Assembly (NCBI RefSeq): GCF_007475365.1
Contig: NZ_CP034442.1
Span: 1,302,001 to 1,366,000, forward strand
From: Streptococcus oralis subsp. dentisani
GTDB lineage: Bacteria; Bacillota; Bacilli; Lactobacillales; Streptococcaceae
DNA: 64,000 bases
Direction: 5' to 3'
Positions 38,091 through 47,168 of the stretch are shown here, piece by piece. Positions within the stretch are counted from its first letter, which is position 1, and each line of letters opens with the position of its first letter. Below the pieces are notes generated by a model. It was not told the DNA's origin, did not search any database, and saw only the letters and a program-made list of their open reading frames with translations. The position numbers were made by a program, and so were the translations under genes.

Positions 38091-38720
38091 ATGTCATCAA
38101 TCTCAGCCATCTTTTTCGATCTAGACGGAACTCTGGTTGACAGTTCCATCGGGATCCACAATTCCTTTACTCATACCTTTGAACAACTGGGAGTTCCGAC
38201 TCCTGATGCTAAAACCATTCGTGGTTTCATGGGTCCACCGCTTGAAACTAGTTTTGCAACGTGTCTTCCCAAGGAGCAAATCTCGGAGGCTGTGCAGATA
38301 TACCGTTCTTGCTACAAGAAAAAAGGAATCCACGAAGCCCAACTCTTCCCCCGAATGACGGAATTGCTTCAAGAACTCTCGCAAAACTATCCTCTCTATA
38401 TCACCACTACAAAGAATACCCCTACTGCTCATGATATGACTAAAAATCTGGGAATCCATCATTTCTTTGATGGCATTTACGGTTCTAGTCCTGAAACGCC
38501 ACACAAGGCGGATGTTATCCGTTATGCTTTGCAAACGCACCAACTCCCTGCAGACCAAGTCCTCATCATCGGAGACACCAAGTTTGATATGATCGGAGCC
38601 CAAGAAACTGGCATTAAAAAGTTCGCTGTTACTTGGGGATTTGGAGAAGAAGCTGATTTACTCAGCTATCAACCTGACTGGACTGCCCATACAATCGATG
38701 ATATCATTAACCAGCTATAA
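38091..38720 (+). CDS. HAD family phosphatase (phosphoglycolate phosphatase-like)
   Basis: 209-residue HAD hydrolase with motif I FFDLDGTLVDS, motif II TTTKN, and motif III/IV IIGDTKFDMIGA. The cap domain lies between residues 15 and 85. Substrate unknown; this subgroup includes phosphoglycolate and pyrophosphate phosphatases. It follows the serine dehydratase genes. Confidence 0.88.
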   Translation: MSSISAIFFDLDGTLVDSSIGIHNSFTHTFEQLGVPTPDAKTIRGFMGPPLETSFATCLPKEQISEAVQIYRSCYKKKGIHEAQLFPRMTELLQELSQNYPLYITTTKNTPTAHDMTKNLGIHHFFDGIYGSSPETPHKADVIRYALQTHQLPADQVLIIGDTKFDMIGAQETGIKKFAVTWGFGEEADLLSYQPDWTAHTIDDIINQL

Positions 38721-38750
38721 ATAATACGACAATTTGAAACTACAGAGTAA

Positions 38751-38790
38751 AAAGACCAAGGTTCTGTCTATACAAAACCTTGGTCTTTGA
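38751..38790. terminator. Bidirectional terminator between convergent genes
   Basis: AAAGACCAAGGTT pairs with AACCTTGGTCTTT across a 12-base loop, with T/A runs on both sides. Confidence 0.9.
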
Positions 38791-38816
38791 TTTATGATTA
38801 ATTGTATGAATCACTC

Positions 38817-40667
38817 TTACTCAATATGAGTTGTTTCATTTGCAAAGGAAATGATCGCTTCTTTGAGCTCATCTCCACTGAGTGAACGGAACTCTTCAAT
38901 TTTTTGATTGATGGCTTCTAGAGGCATGACATTTACCTTACCAACGAAAATCTTGTCCATGACTTGGTTATCAACCAATTCAGTCGAAACCAAGAGTTCC
39001 TCATAGAGTTTTTCACCCGGACGAATACCGACCTCAACGATTGGAATTTCACTTTCCGTGTGCCCGCTTAGAAGCACCATTTTCTTAGCCAAGTCGTAGA
39101 TCTTAACTGGTTTGCCCATGTCAAGGATAAAGACTTCTCCGTCCTTGGCATAAGCCCCTGCATGGATTACCAGACGGCTAGCCTCTGGAATGGTCATGAA
39201 GTAACGTGTCATACGGAAGTCTGTCACCGTTACAGGGCCGCCTTCAGCAATCTGACGTTCAAAGACAGGAATCACACTACCACGGCTACCGAGAACATTC
39301 CCAAAACGAACTGCACAGTAGGTTGATTTGCTACGTTGGTTAAAGCCAGTGACAATCAACTCTGCCACGCGCTTGGTTGCGCCCATAACATTCGGTGGAT
39401 TGACCGCCTTGTCTGTCGAAATCATAACCATCTTAGGTACTTTGGCTGCATCAACAGCCTTGGCAACATTGTAGGTTCCGAGGATATTGTTCTTGAAGGC
39501 TTCTTTTGGATTGCGCTCCATCATCGGAACGTGTTTGTGGGCTGCAGCATGATAAACAATGGCTGGTTTGTACTGCTCAAACACCTGCAAGAGACGGTCG
39601 TAGTCCTGAATATCTGCAATGACAGGAACATAATCAATCCCTTGGAATGTACGGATCAATTCATGATAAACAAGGTAGATGGAGTTTTCACCATGCCCCA
39701 GCAAGATGACACGCTCTGGATTGAAGCGACTGACCTGACGACAAATCTCTGAACCAATCGAACCGCCAGCTCCTGTCACCAAGATGGTCTTGCCTGTAAG
39801 CTCTGCACCAAGACGGGATTCGTCAAGACGGATTTCCTGACGGCCCAAAAGGTCTGTGATATCAATTTTCTGGAAGCCGCTACCTGGTTGGTGAAGTCCC
39901 TGGACAACTGTTTCAACCTTGGGCATCTTGTAACATTTGATACCGAGTTTATTACACATCTGCAGGATACGTTCGTACTCTGACGGATCAAGCGAAGGAA
40001 TGGCTACGATAACTCGCTCGATTTGGTGACGTTTAGCCAATTCAGGCAGATTGTCATAGGAGCCCAAAACTGGGATTCCACCTAGTTTTTGTCCCTTTTT
40101 CTTTTCATCGTTATCCAAAATCCCCACTAGCTCAAGGTCGCTAGTTGGATGTTGGTAGCTGTTCATAAAGAGGGCACCACCATCACCAGCACCAATCAAG
40201 AAGGTCCGACGGTGCTCGCCATCCCCACTACCCTGCTTGCGCTTTGAATAAATCAACTGCCAAGTGATGCGAGGAAGCAAAATCAGGAAGGTACTCAACA
40301 AGATAAAGAGCACGATGAAACGGATAGAAAATAGTGGAAGAAAGGCATAGCAAAGTCCGTAAGAGACAATACTGCTGACGGTTACCCCAAAAAAGATTTT
40401 TAAGAAATCTGTGATTTTACTATAACGACTAATACTCGCATTGAGCCCCCAAAATCCAATCATGATTTGATAGAAGAGGAAAGCCAAACCAGTATAGATA
40501 ACATAGTCCACAGGCGCTGGGTTAATCAAACCATAAAAGAGAATGTAAGACACAATGATGGAAACCACCATACTAACAATGTCAAATACACCCCAGAACA
40601 CCTGCTTTTGCTGTTTATTTAAAATTTCAACCAGATCAATCACATAATCTGTTAGTTTTTTATTCAT
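38817..40667 (-). CDS. Membrane-bound nucleotide-sugar 4,6-dehydratase (CapD/WbpM type)
   Basis: 616 residues: four membrane spans in the first 130, a CoA-binding-like domain (about 145-265), then an extended SDR domain with the NAD loop TGAGGSIGSEICRQ and the active-site pattern STDKAVNPPNVMGATKR, where methionine replaces tyrosine as in the FlaA1/WbpM group. The likely reaction is 4,6-dehydration of a UDP-HexNAc to start synthesis of a deoxy amino sugar for a surface polysaccharide. The glycosyltransferase gene upstream is on the same strand. It lies outside any capsule cluster. Confidence 0.9.
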   Translation of the reverse strand: MNKKLTDYVIDLVEILNKQQKQVFWGVFDIVSMVVSIIVSYILFYGLINPAPVDYVIYTGLAFLFYQIMIGFWGLNASISRYSKITDFLKIFFGVTVSSIVSYGLCYAFLPLFSIRFIVLFILLSTFLILLPRITWQLIYSKRKQGSGDGEHRRTFLIGAGDGGALFMNSYQHPTSDLELVGILDNDEKKKGQKLGGIPVLGSYDNLPELAKRHQIERVIVAIPSLDPSEYERILQMCNKLGIKCYKMPKVETVVQGLHQPGSGFQKIDITDLLGRQEIRLDESRLGAELTGKTILVTGAGGSIGSEICRQVSRFNPERVILLGHGENSIYLVYHELIRTFQGIDYVPVIADIQDYDRLLQVFEQYKPAIVYHAAAHKHVPMMERNPKEAFKNNILGTYNVAKAVDAAKVPKMVMISTDKAVNPPNVMGATKRVAELIVTGFNQRSKSTYCAVRFGNVLGSRGSVIPVFERQIAEGGPVTVTDFRMTRYFMTIPEASRLVIHAGAYAKDGEVFILDMGKPVKIYDLAKKMVLLSGHTESEIPIVEVGIRPGEKLYEELLVSTELVDNQVMDKIFVGKVNVMPLEAINQKIEEFRSLSGDELKEAIISFANETTHIE

Positions 40668-40748
40668 AGGAATTTACTCTTTCTTAAAAGAATGCAAATA
40701 AATATACTGTCATTATAACATCTTTTGGCTATTTTATCTTTTACAATA

Positions 40749-41579
40749 CTATTTATTTTTTCTTAGTAATTTTACAAAAATAAACTGACGTACAAAACCT
40801 GGACAAAGTGCCACAACCGCCTGAATGGCAATGCTTTTCGCATATTCCATGTAGGAAATTTGGCCTCTTTCAAGCATGCGCTGACGAGCCTGGCGATAGA
40901 GTTTGAGATAGCGCAAACCACCCCGACGCTCAAACATCCCTGCACCGACACGAACCTTACACAAGATTTGATCCAGGTTTCCAGTCTTGGCTCCTGCGGC
41001 AGTCATATTGAGCCAGAGGAGATCATCCTCCATGTAAAGCCCATCTTCATAGTTACCTGCCTTGAGAACCATATCCTTCTTGAACATGACAGTCATGTGA
41101 TTGAAGGCACTTCTCATTCTTTGGTAAGCCACAATGTCTGCGTGCCGAGTTGGAACACGACGGTAAGAAACAATCTCGTCAGGATTGTCAATAAATTCTG
41201 CAATATGTCCACCTAAGAGATCCAGATTTTCCTCTTCCATTAGTTGGACTTGCTTTTCAAAGCGGTCAGCTACCGCTATATCATCTGTATCCATACGAGC
41301 GATGATATCGTACTGACACTGTAAAACACCGTATCGAAGAGCCAAACCTAAACCTTGATTTTCCTCTAAGGGGCAACGCTTAACTGGAATTTCTGACTGA
41401 GCTTCCACTTCATCTAGCACCTGATAGAGTTCGGGCGTGAGCGGCCCGTCCTCAACAAGAACAAGCTCACTTGGTTTTAAGGTCTGGTTTTGAACACTCT
41501 TGATAGCATCTCTCAAAAATGTCGGATTTTCCTTTACATAGACCGACATCAAGACGCTGATTTTTTGGTTTTCAGACAC
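40749..41579 (-). CDS. Glycosyltransferase family 2
   Basis: 276-residue GT-A fold enzyme. It starts ISVLMSVYVKENPTFLRDAI, has the metal-binding DTDD motif (MDTDDIAVADRF) and the acceptor segment MEDDLLWLNM. No membrane span except a weak one at the C-terminus. It resembles AmsE-like transferases for surface polysaccharides. It is encoded 81 bases upstream of the sugar dehydratase gene, and the two probably act on the same glycan; donor and acceptor are unknown. Confidence 0.87.
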   Translation of the reverse strand: MSENQKISVLMSVYVKENPTFLRDAIKSVQNQTLKPSELVLVEDGPLTPELYQVLDEVEAQSEIPVKRCPLEENQGLGLALRYGVLQCQYDIIARMDTDDIAVADRFEKQVQLMEEENLDLLGGHIAEFIDNPDEIVSYRRVPTRHADIVAYQRMRSAFNHMTVMFKKDMVLKAGNYEDGLYMEDDLLWLNMTAAGAKTGNLDQILCKVRVGAGMFERRGGLRYLKLYRQARQRMLERGQISYMEYAKSIAIQAVVALCPGFVRQFIFVKLLRKNK

Positions 41580-41801
41580 AGTTTTTCTCCAATTTATAGA
41601 TTTCCTTCCACTATTTTATCATAAAATTTCCTAGTTTCCTATTTTTATCTCAAATCAAGAAAAATTCTGGTAAAGAAATCTGTCCCTTTTCACTCTATTT
41701 TCAGTTAAATCGTTCTAGCTTTCTTAGCAGTCCTCTCCTTGACATTATAAGGAAAAAACCTTAAAATAAGCTGTTATTAAAATCATCTTATCGAGGTTTT
41801 C

Positions 41802-42968
41802 ATGAAAAAACAATCACTCTTTTTTGTTCTTGGAATTGTATTAATCGGGACCGTTTTGCGCTCTCCTTTTACTGCTTTACCAACTATTTTAGGAGATATT
41901 GCTCAGGGACTAGGAGTGGAGGTTAGTTCTCTTGGAATTTTAACCAGTCTCCCTCTCTTGATGTTTGCTCTTTTCTCTGCTTTTACGAGTCGCTTGGCGC
42001 AAAAGATTGGACTAGAGCATCTCTTTACCTACTGTCTCCTTCTCTTAACTATTGGTTCTGTCATTCGTATCTTCAATCTTCCTCTTCTCTATCTAGGGAC
42101 CTTGATTGTCGGAGCGAGCATTGCTATTTTCAATGTTCTTCTCCCTAGTATGATTCAGGCAAATCAACCTCAAAAAATCAGTCTCCTAACGACACTCTAT
42201 GTCACTTCTATGGGAGTTTCTACAGCTATTGCCTCGTATCTATCGGTCCCTATCACCCAAGCTAGTTCTTGGAAAGGTCTCATCCTCGTTCTCAGCCTCC
42301 TCTGCTTGGTCACTCTGCTAGTCTGGTTGCCAAATCATCGCCACAACCACTATCTAGAAGGGCAGCAAGAAAAGAAATCGAAAGAAAATATTCTAAAAAG
42401 CAAATCTGTCTGGGCCATCATTGTCTTTGGTGGTCTTCAGTCCTTGCTTTTCTATACAAGCATGACCTGGTTGCCAACTATGGCTATTAGTGCTGGTCTT
42501 TCTAATAGTGATGCGGCTATTCTGGCTTCTATCTTCTCGCTGATCAGCATTCCTTTTTCCATGACCATCCCAAGTCTGACGACTCGTTTGTCAGACGGCC
42601 ACCGTCAAATCATGCTGACAATTATCTCTATCGCTGGTATGATTGGAATTGCCATGATCTTGTATCCAAGCAATAACTTTCTCTACTGGCTAGTCGCTCA
42701 CCTCTTGATTGGGACTGCCTGTAGTGCTCTCTTTCCTTATCTCATGGTTTGCTTCTCACTTAAGACCAGCTCGCCTGAAAAGACTGCGCAACTCTCAGGA
42801 CTGGCGCAAACAGGTGGCTACATCTTAGCGGCCTTTGGTCCTACCTTGTTTGGCTATAGTTTTGATCTTTTCCAATCTTGGATTCCAGCTGTCCTTGCCC
42901 TTCTAGCCATCAATATCATCATGACTATCTCACTATTTATGGTGGATCGGACGGATAAGATTCTGTAA
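41802..42968 (+). CDS. MFS transporter, CynX/NimT type
   Basis: 388-residue carrier with twelve spans. The first loop reads RSPFTALPTILGDIAQGLGV, typical of the CynX/NimT group of cyanate and nitroimidazole carriers; the actual substrate is unknown. The gene has a good start at 41802 and its own terminator. In pneumococcus it lies directly beside the PadR gene; here a 3 kb gene is placed between. Confidence 0.85.
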   Translation: MKKQSLFFVLGIVLIGTVLRSPFTALPTILGDIAQGLGVEVSSLGILTSLPLLMFALFSAFTSRLAQKIGLEHLFTYCLLLLTIGSVIRIFNLPLLYLGTLIVGASIAIFNVLLPSMIQANQPQKISLLTTLYVTSMGVSTAIASYLSVPITQASSWKGLILVLSLLCLVTLLVWLPNHRHNHYLEGQQEKKSKENILKSKSVWAIIVFGGLQSLLFYTSMTWLPTMAISAGLSNSDAAILASIFSLISIPFSMTIPSLTTRLSDGHRQIMLTIISIAGMIGIAMILYPSNNFLYWLVAHLLIGTACSALFPYLMVCFSLKTSSPEKTAQLSGLAQTGGYILAAFGPTLFGYSFDLFQSWIPAVLALLAINIIMTISLFMVDRTDKIL

Positions 42969-42992
42969 TTACTTCTCAAATATAAATAATGC

Positions 42993-43017
42993 AAAGCCAG
43001 ACTCTGTCTGGCTTTTT
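42993..43017 (+). terminator. Terminator of the MFS gene
   Basis: AAAGCCAGAC, a three-base loop, GTCTGGCTTT, then TTA. Perfect ten-base stem. Confidence 0.9.
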
Positions 43018-43073
43018 AGGCGTTTCTAGCAACAAAAAGCACCATCCATCTGTTAGCAGAAAGATGGCATTTT

Positions 43074-43082
43074 TGATATAAT
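43074..43082 (+). promoter_or_regulatory. Extended -10 promoter of the repeat-DUF2971 gene
   Basis: TGATATAAT with a weak upstream TTAGCA. The leader of about 70 bases holds an inverted repeat AAACTAATT / AATTAGTTT (43094-43126). Confidence 0.6.
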
Positions 43083-43160
43083 AAAATGTATAAAAACTAA
43101 TTGTCATACGAAAAATAAATTAGTTTATAAGATAGCTACTATTCAAGCGAGGTGCACAGA

Positions 43161-46106
43161 ATGGATGAACTGAAATACAATTTGGATCAAAGCTTAGCAG
43201 AGTTAGATAAGCTCCTTGACTTATCAGCCAAGGAGACAGATAAGACTGCCTGTGAAACTCTAGCAGAAAAGGCAAGAATAATTTATGAGGAACATCCTGA
43301 ATCAGAAGACATTGCGTTGCGGTATGCTAGGATTTTGTTCAATTTGTCAGTTGAACAAGGAAATGTTGAGGAACTACTAAACACCGCTAATTCAATCAAA
43401 CAAATTTTTGAACTCTTCAAGCAGTCTGAAGACATTGCATTACATTATGCTAGGACTTTAGTCAATTTGTCAGTTGAACAAGTAAATGTAGAAGAGAGAA
43501 AGAATACCACTAATTTAGTCAAAGAAATTTTTGAAGGGTTCACAGATTCTGAAGACATTGCGTTACGATATGCTATGGTTTTGGTCAATTTGTCAGTTGA
43601 ACAAGTAAGTGTGGAAGAGAGAAAGAATACCGCTAATTTAGTCAAAAAAATTTTTGAGCAGTTTGAGCAGTCTGGAAATATTGCGTTACGATATGCCATG
43701 GTTTTATACAATCTTTCAAACAGACAAAATGAAATCAAAGAGCGTAAAGAAACCATCTCAGAAATAGAAACTTTAACCCTAAAGTTTCAACATTCTGAAA
43801 ACATTGCATTACATTATGCTATGGCTTTAGTCAATTTGTCAGTTGAACAAGTAAATGTAGAAGAGAGAAAGAATACCACTAATTTAGTCAAAGAAATTTT
43901 TGAAGGGTTCACGGATTCTGAAGACATTGCGTTACAATACGCTATGGTTTTAGTGAATTTGTCAATTAAACAAGTAAATATCGAAGAACTAGCCGATACC
44001 GTTAATTCAGTCAAAAAAATTTTTGAGCAGTTTAAACAGTCTGAAGACATTGCGTTACGATATGCTATGGTTTTAGTCAATTTGTCAGCTGAACAAGTAA
44101 ATGTAGAAGAACTAGCCGATACCGTTAATTCAGTCAAAAAAATTTTTGAGCAGTTTAAACAGTCTGAAGACATTGCGTTACAATACGCTATGGTTTTAGT
44201 GAATTTGTCAATTAAACAAGTAAATATCGAAGAACTAGCCGATACCGTTAATTCAGTTAAAAAAATTTTTGAGCAGTTTAAACAGTCTGAAGACATTGCG
44301 TTACGATATGCTATGGTTTTAGTCAATTTGTCAGCTGAACAAGTAAATGTAGAGGAGAGAAAGAATACCGCTAATTTAGTCAAAGAAATTTTTGAGCAGT
44401 TCAAGCAATCTGAAAATATCGCTTTACAATATGCCATGGTTTTATACAATCTTTCAAACAGACAAAATAATGTCGAGGAGCGTAAAGAATACATATCAGA
44501 AATAGAAGCTTTAACCTTAAAGTTCCAACATTCTGAAGAAATTGCGTTACGATATGCTATGGCTTTAGTCAATTTGTCAGCTAAACAAATAAATGTAGAA
44601 GAGAGAGGGAATACCGCTAATTCAGTCAAACAAATTTTTGAGCAGTTTAAACAGTCTGAAGAAATTGCTTTACAATATGCTAAGGTTTTGTTTAATCTAG
44701 CAATCCTTCAAAATGAAAGAGATAAAATAGGCGATACAGTTAAACAAACATTAGCTATCTTAACAAATCTCTCTAGCGTTGAAATATTTAAAATTGTAGT
44801 GGAAATATTAGAAAAAAATCCTGATACTCCATTAGATACAAACAATACTCCATCCACTAGCATCACAAAGATTTTAGATAAACTATGTTTTTATTCCAAT
44901 GATGATTTTGACAGAAAACTACTCATTCGGGCTTTAAATCTTGACCTTGTTATAAATACAAAATACGATATTTTAAAGGATTGGATAAAACGCTATAAAG
45001 ATGATGAAAATAAGCTCAATCAGTTAATAGATATCTATAGAATTGTTCAAGAAATCAAGTATCAACTTGGCTTGAAAGCAAAAGATAAAAATTCGAATCT
45101 TAAATTTGGTCATTATACCAAAGGAAAAACTCTCCAAAATTTATTAGATCAAGATACAGGAAAGACAGATGATACAAAGTTTTCCGTATCTGGAAAAACT
45201 CGTTTGTATAATGCCAATTATATGAACGACCCCGAAGAAGGTGTAGTTATCGAAGAAATATTGGAACCTAGCAAAGATGGGGAAAGAACATCCTACTTCG
45301 AAAAGCGAAATATTTTAGATCCTAGTCCATGGTTTTTAATGAGCTTCACCAGTAAAACAGATGACTTGACTATGTGGTCCCAATACGGCGATGATGCACA
45401 GGGTGTTTGTCTGGTACTTAAGGAAGATGATTTCTCAAGATTTACTTCTTTCAATGATGTTTCATGGCGTCGAGAAACTACATCCCTAGAGTTCATTAAT
45501 AAGATTGATTTGTCTATGTCGGAATTAAGCAGTGATTTAAAAATCTCAGCAAACGAAGCCAAGAAAAAAGAGCAAACTTTTTCTGCTAGGATTGAAGAAA
45601 TACAGCACCAACCTGAAAAAAAAGATAAGGTAGCTAAAGGGAATATTGATTATCTCTACCGAATAGCCTATGTCAATGATTCAGATGGTGAGTTTAGCAT
45701 AGAAAAAACGGAACTCTTCAACGACGATGAAATCAAAAAATTAGAAGAATTCTTGGAAGCTTTAAAGGAAAAAATAGATAAGAATTTGAACAAAAGAGAT
45801 GATTTTTATCAAAAAGCGATTTCTGACTGTATCGAAGAAATTCGTTACTTGTTTAAATCTGTCGATTATAAATATGAGAATGAACTGCGTATCTTACGCT
45901 ATGCTAACCTAGACCCAAGTAATGATAAAATCAAAATTGATAAAACCTCTGGGATAGGCAGACTTTATGTAGAACGTGAAAATTCAATTCAAATCGATGA
46001 AGTCATTTTCGGTCCTAAATTTCCAAATCCTGAGTACGTGACTCCTCTATTAAAACTTTTAGATAAGAAAATTAACTATAAGAAATCTACGATAAAATTT
46101 AGATAA
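43161..46106 (+). CDS. Large helical-repeat protein with C-terminal DUF2971-like domain
   Basis: 981 residues, no signal peptide or membrane span, so cytoplasmic. The ATG at 43161 is chosen because GCGAGGTG lies six bases upstream; a GTG at 43152 overlaps that site. Residues about 49-540 form twelve TPR-like repeats of 41 residues (EDIALRYAMVLVNLSVEQ...). A linker follows. Residues about 648-981 look like DUF2971: FGHYT at 649-653, NANYMNDPEE at 684-693, FTSKTDDLTMWSQYGDD around W739, YENELRI at 905-911, and a final DEVIFG. Function is not known. The gene is more AT-rich than its neighbours, stands alone with its own promoter and terminator, and separates two genes that are adjacent in pneumococcus. 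This suggests an acquired accessory, possibly defence, gene. Confidence 0.8.
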   Translation: MDELKYNLDQSLAELDKLLDLSAKETDKTACETLAEKARIIYEEHPESEDIALRYARILFNLSVEQGNVEELLNTANSIKQIFELFKQSEDIALHYARTLVNLSVEQVNVEERKNTTNLVKEIFEGFTDSEDIALRYAMVLVNLSVEQVSVEERKNTANLVKKIFEQFEQSGNIALRYAMVLYNLSNRQNEIKERKETISEIETLTLKFQHSENIALHYAMALVNLSVEQVNVEERKNTTNLVKEIFEGFTDSEDIALQYAMVLVNLSIKQVNIEELADTVNSVKKIFEQFKQSEDIALRYAMVLVNLSAEQVNVEELADTVNSVKKIFEQFKQSEDIALQYAMVLVNLSIKQVNIEELADTVNSVKKIFEQFKQSEDIALRYAMVLVNLSAEQVNVEERKNTANLVKEIFEQFKQSENIALQYAMVLYNLSNRQNNVEERKEYISEIEALTLKFQHSEEIALRYAMALVNLSAKQINVEERGNTANSVKQIFEQFKQSEEIALQYAKVLFNLAILQNERDKIGDTVKQTLAILTNLSSVEIFKIVVEILEKNPDTPLDTNNTPSTSITKILDKLCFYSNDDFDRKLLIRALNLDLVINTKYDILKDWIKRYKDDENKLNQLIDIYRIVQEIKYQLGLKAKDKNSNLKFGHYTKGKTLQNLLDQDTGKTDDTKFSVSGKTRLYNANYMNDPEEGVVIEEILEPSKDGERTSYFEKRNILDPSPWFLMSFTSKTDDLTMWSQYGDDAQGVCLVLKEDDFSRFTSFNDVSWRRETTSLEFINKIDLSMSELSSDLKISANEAKKKEQTFSARIEEIQHQPEKKDKVAKGNIDYLYRIAYVNDSDGEFSIEKTELFNDDEIKKLEEFLEALKEKIDKNLNKRDDFYQKAISDCIEEIRYLFKSVDYKYENELRILRYANLDPSNDKIKIDKTSGIGRLYVERENSIQIDEVIFGPKFPNPEYVTPLLKLLDKKINYKKSTIKFR
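43305..44657 (+). repeat. Eleven tandem 123-base coding repeats
   Basis: Eleven in-frame units of exactly 41 codons, followed by a diverged twelfth from 44658. Each unit begins with a codon for E/G, then D/N/E-IAL(R/H/Q)YA. Units 6 and 8 (from 43920 and 44166) are almost identical at DNA level, as are units 7 and 9 over most of their length. Confidence 0.92.
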
Positions 46107-46126
46107 AGGCTAACAACATTCTCTAA

Positions 46127-46153
46127 ACTTCTAGTTTTTACTAGGAGTTTTTT
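46127..46153 (+). terminator. Terminator of the repeat-DUF2971 gene
   Basis: ACTTCTAG, loop TTTTTA, CTAGGAGT, then TTTTT. It runs directly into the first PadR-like operator copy. Confidence 0.78.
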
Positions 46154-46243
46154 ATATATAAAATTTTTACACATATTTCTTGACAGGGCTTTCAACTTGA
46201 GATACAATATATTTGAAAAGAGTATATATAAAATTTTTATATA
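46153..46243 (+). promoter_or_regulatory. PadR promoter with two palindromic operator copies
   Basis: Consensus promoter TTGACA (46180-46185), 17-base spacer, TACAAT (46203-46208). It is flanked by two copies of TATATATAAAATTTTTA (46153-46169 and 46223-46239). The second sits in the perfect palindrome TATATAAAATTTTTATATA (46225-46243). The first matches seven of nine in its right arm. Likely self-repression by the PadR protein encoded next. Confidence 0.7.
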
Positions 46244-46261
46244 ATATAAAGGAGGTTTCCC

Positions 46262-46588
46262 ATGTACTTCCCAACATCCTCTGCCTTGATTGAGTTTCTC
46301 ATCTTGGCTGTACTGGAGCGGGGAGATTCTTATGGTTATGAGATTAGCCAAACCATTAAGCTCATTGCCAATATCAAAGAATCTACGCTCTATCCCATTC
46401 TCAAAAAATTGGAAGCCAGTGGCTTTCTGACCACCTACTCTAGAGAGTTTCAGGGGCGTATGCGCAAATACTACTCCTTGACCAATCGGGGCGTAGAGCA
46501 GCTCGTTACTCTAAAGGAAGAGTGGACGCTCTATACCGACACCGTCAACGGCATCATAGAAGGGAGTATCCGCCATGACAAGAACTGA
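46262..46588 (+). CDS. PadR family transcriptional regulator
   Basis: 108-residue winged-helix repressor with the PadR pattern LIEFLILAVLERGDSYGYEI and STLYPILKKLEASGFL. AAAGGAGG precedes the start. It begins a four-gene operon of membrane and surface proteins, with 14-base overlap to the next gene. Such units in Firmicutes respond to cell-envelope or drug stress. Confidence 0.92.
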   Translation: MYFPTSSALIEFLILAVLERGDSYGYEISQTIKLIANIKESTLYPILKKLEASGFLTTYSREFQGRMRKYYSLTNRGVEQLVTLKEEWTLYTDTVNGIIEGSIRHDKN

Positions 46589-47168
46589 CTATCTGACTCA
46601 GTTAGAAACCTATCTCCATAAACTGCCTGAAGCTGACCGCATCGAAGCCATGGACTACTTTAAGGAACTATTTGACGATGCAGGTACAGAGGGTGAAGAG
46701 GAGCTCATCGCCAGTCTGGGAACTCCAAAAGAAGCCGCTCATGATATCCTCTCTGACCTTCTCAACAAAAAAGTCAATGAAGGTCCTGCTCAAAAGAATG
46801 ACCGTCAACTGCTACACATTGCCCTTCTAGCTCTGCTAGTAGCTCCTATCGGAATTCCGGTCGGGATCGGCATCCTCATGGCAATCATCGGACTTTTTAT
46901 CGCAGCGGCCGCTGTCATTCTAGCCTTCTTTACCGTCTCTGTGACGGGTATCCTGCTGGGCGGACTCTTTATCGTAGAAAGTTTTAGCATCCTAGCCGAA
47001 GCTAAATCTGCCTTTATCTTAATTTTCGGGGCTGGTTTGCTCTCTATCGGTGCTTCTTCTCTTGTTCTACTGGGTATCTCCTATGTAGCTCGTTTCTTTG
47101 GCCTTCTGGTCGTCCGCTTGGTGCAATGGATTCTTAAAAAAGGAAAGAGAGGTGACAGACATGCGTAA
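46575..47168 (+). CDS. DUF1700 (HAAS domain) membrane protein
   Basis: 197 residues. The first 75 form a cytoplasmic HAAS-type helical domain (YLTQLETYLHKLPEADRIEAMDYFKELFDDAG), followed by four to five membrane spans. These proteins are paired with PadR regulators and DUF4097 proteins, as here. Overlaps the next gene by eight bases. Confidence 0.88.
   Translation: MTRTDYLTQLETYLHKLPEADRIEAMDYFKELFDDAGTEGEEELIASLGTPKEAAHDILSDLLNKKVNEGPAQKNDRQLLHIALLALLVAPIGIPVGIGILMAIIGLFIAAAAVILAFFTVSVTGILLGGLFIVESFSILAEAKSAFILIFGAGLLSIGASSLVLLGISYVARFFGLLVVRLVQWILKKGKRGDRHA

Noticed and set aside
43106..43113. TACGAAAA as a competence box before the repeat-DUF2971 gene
   Set aside because: It differs from TACGAATA at one base, lacks a T-rich stretch in front, and a better extended -10 lies upstream.
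43814..44629. Long open frame antisense to the repeat protein (271 codons)
   Set aside because: It mirrors the repeat structure of the plus-strand gene, has no ribosome site, and its codons are the complement of a clearly coding frame.
43305..44657. Regular 123-base repeats as a CRISPR or non-coding satellite
   Set aside because: Units are an exact multiple of three, stay in one open frame, and keep a helical residue pattern; no spacers exist.
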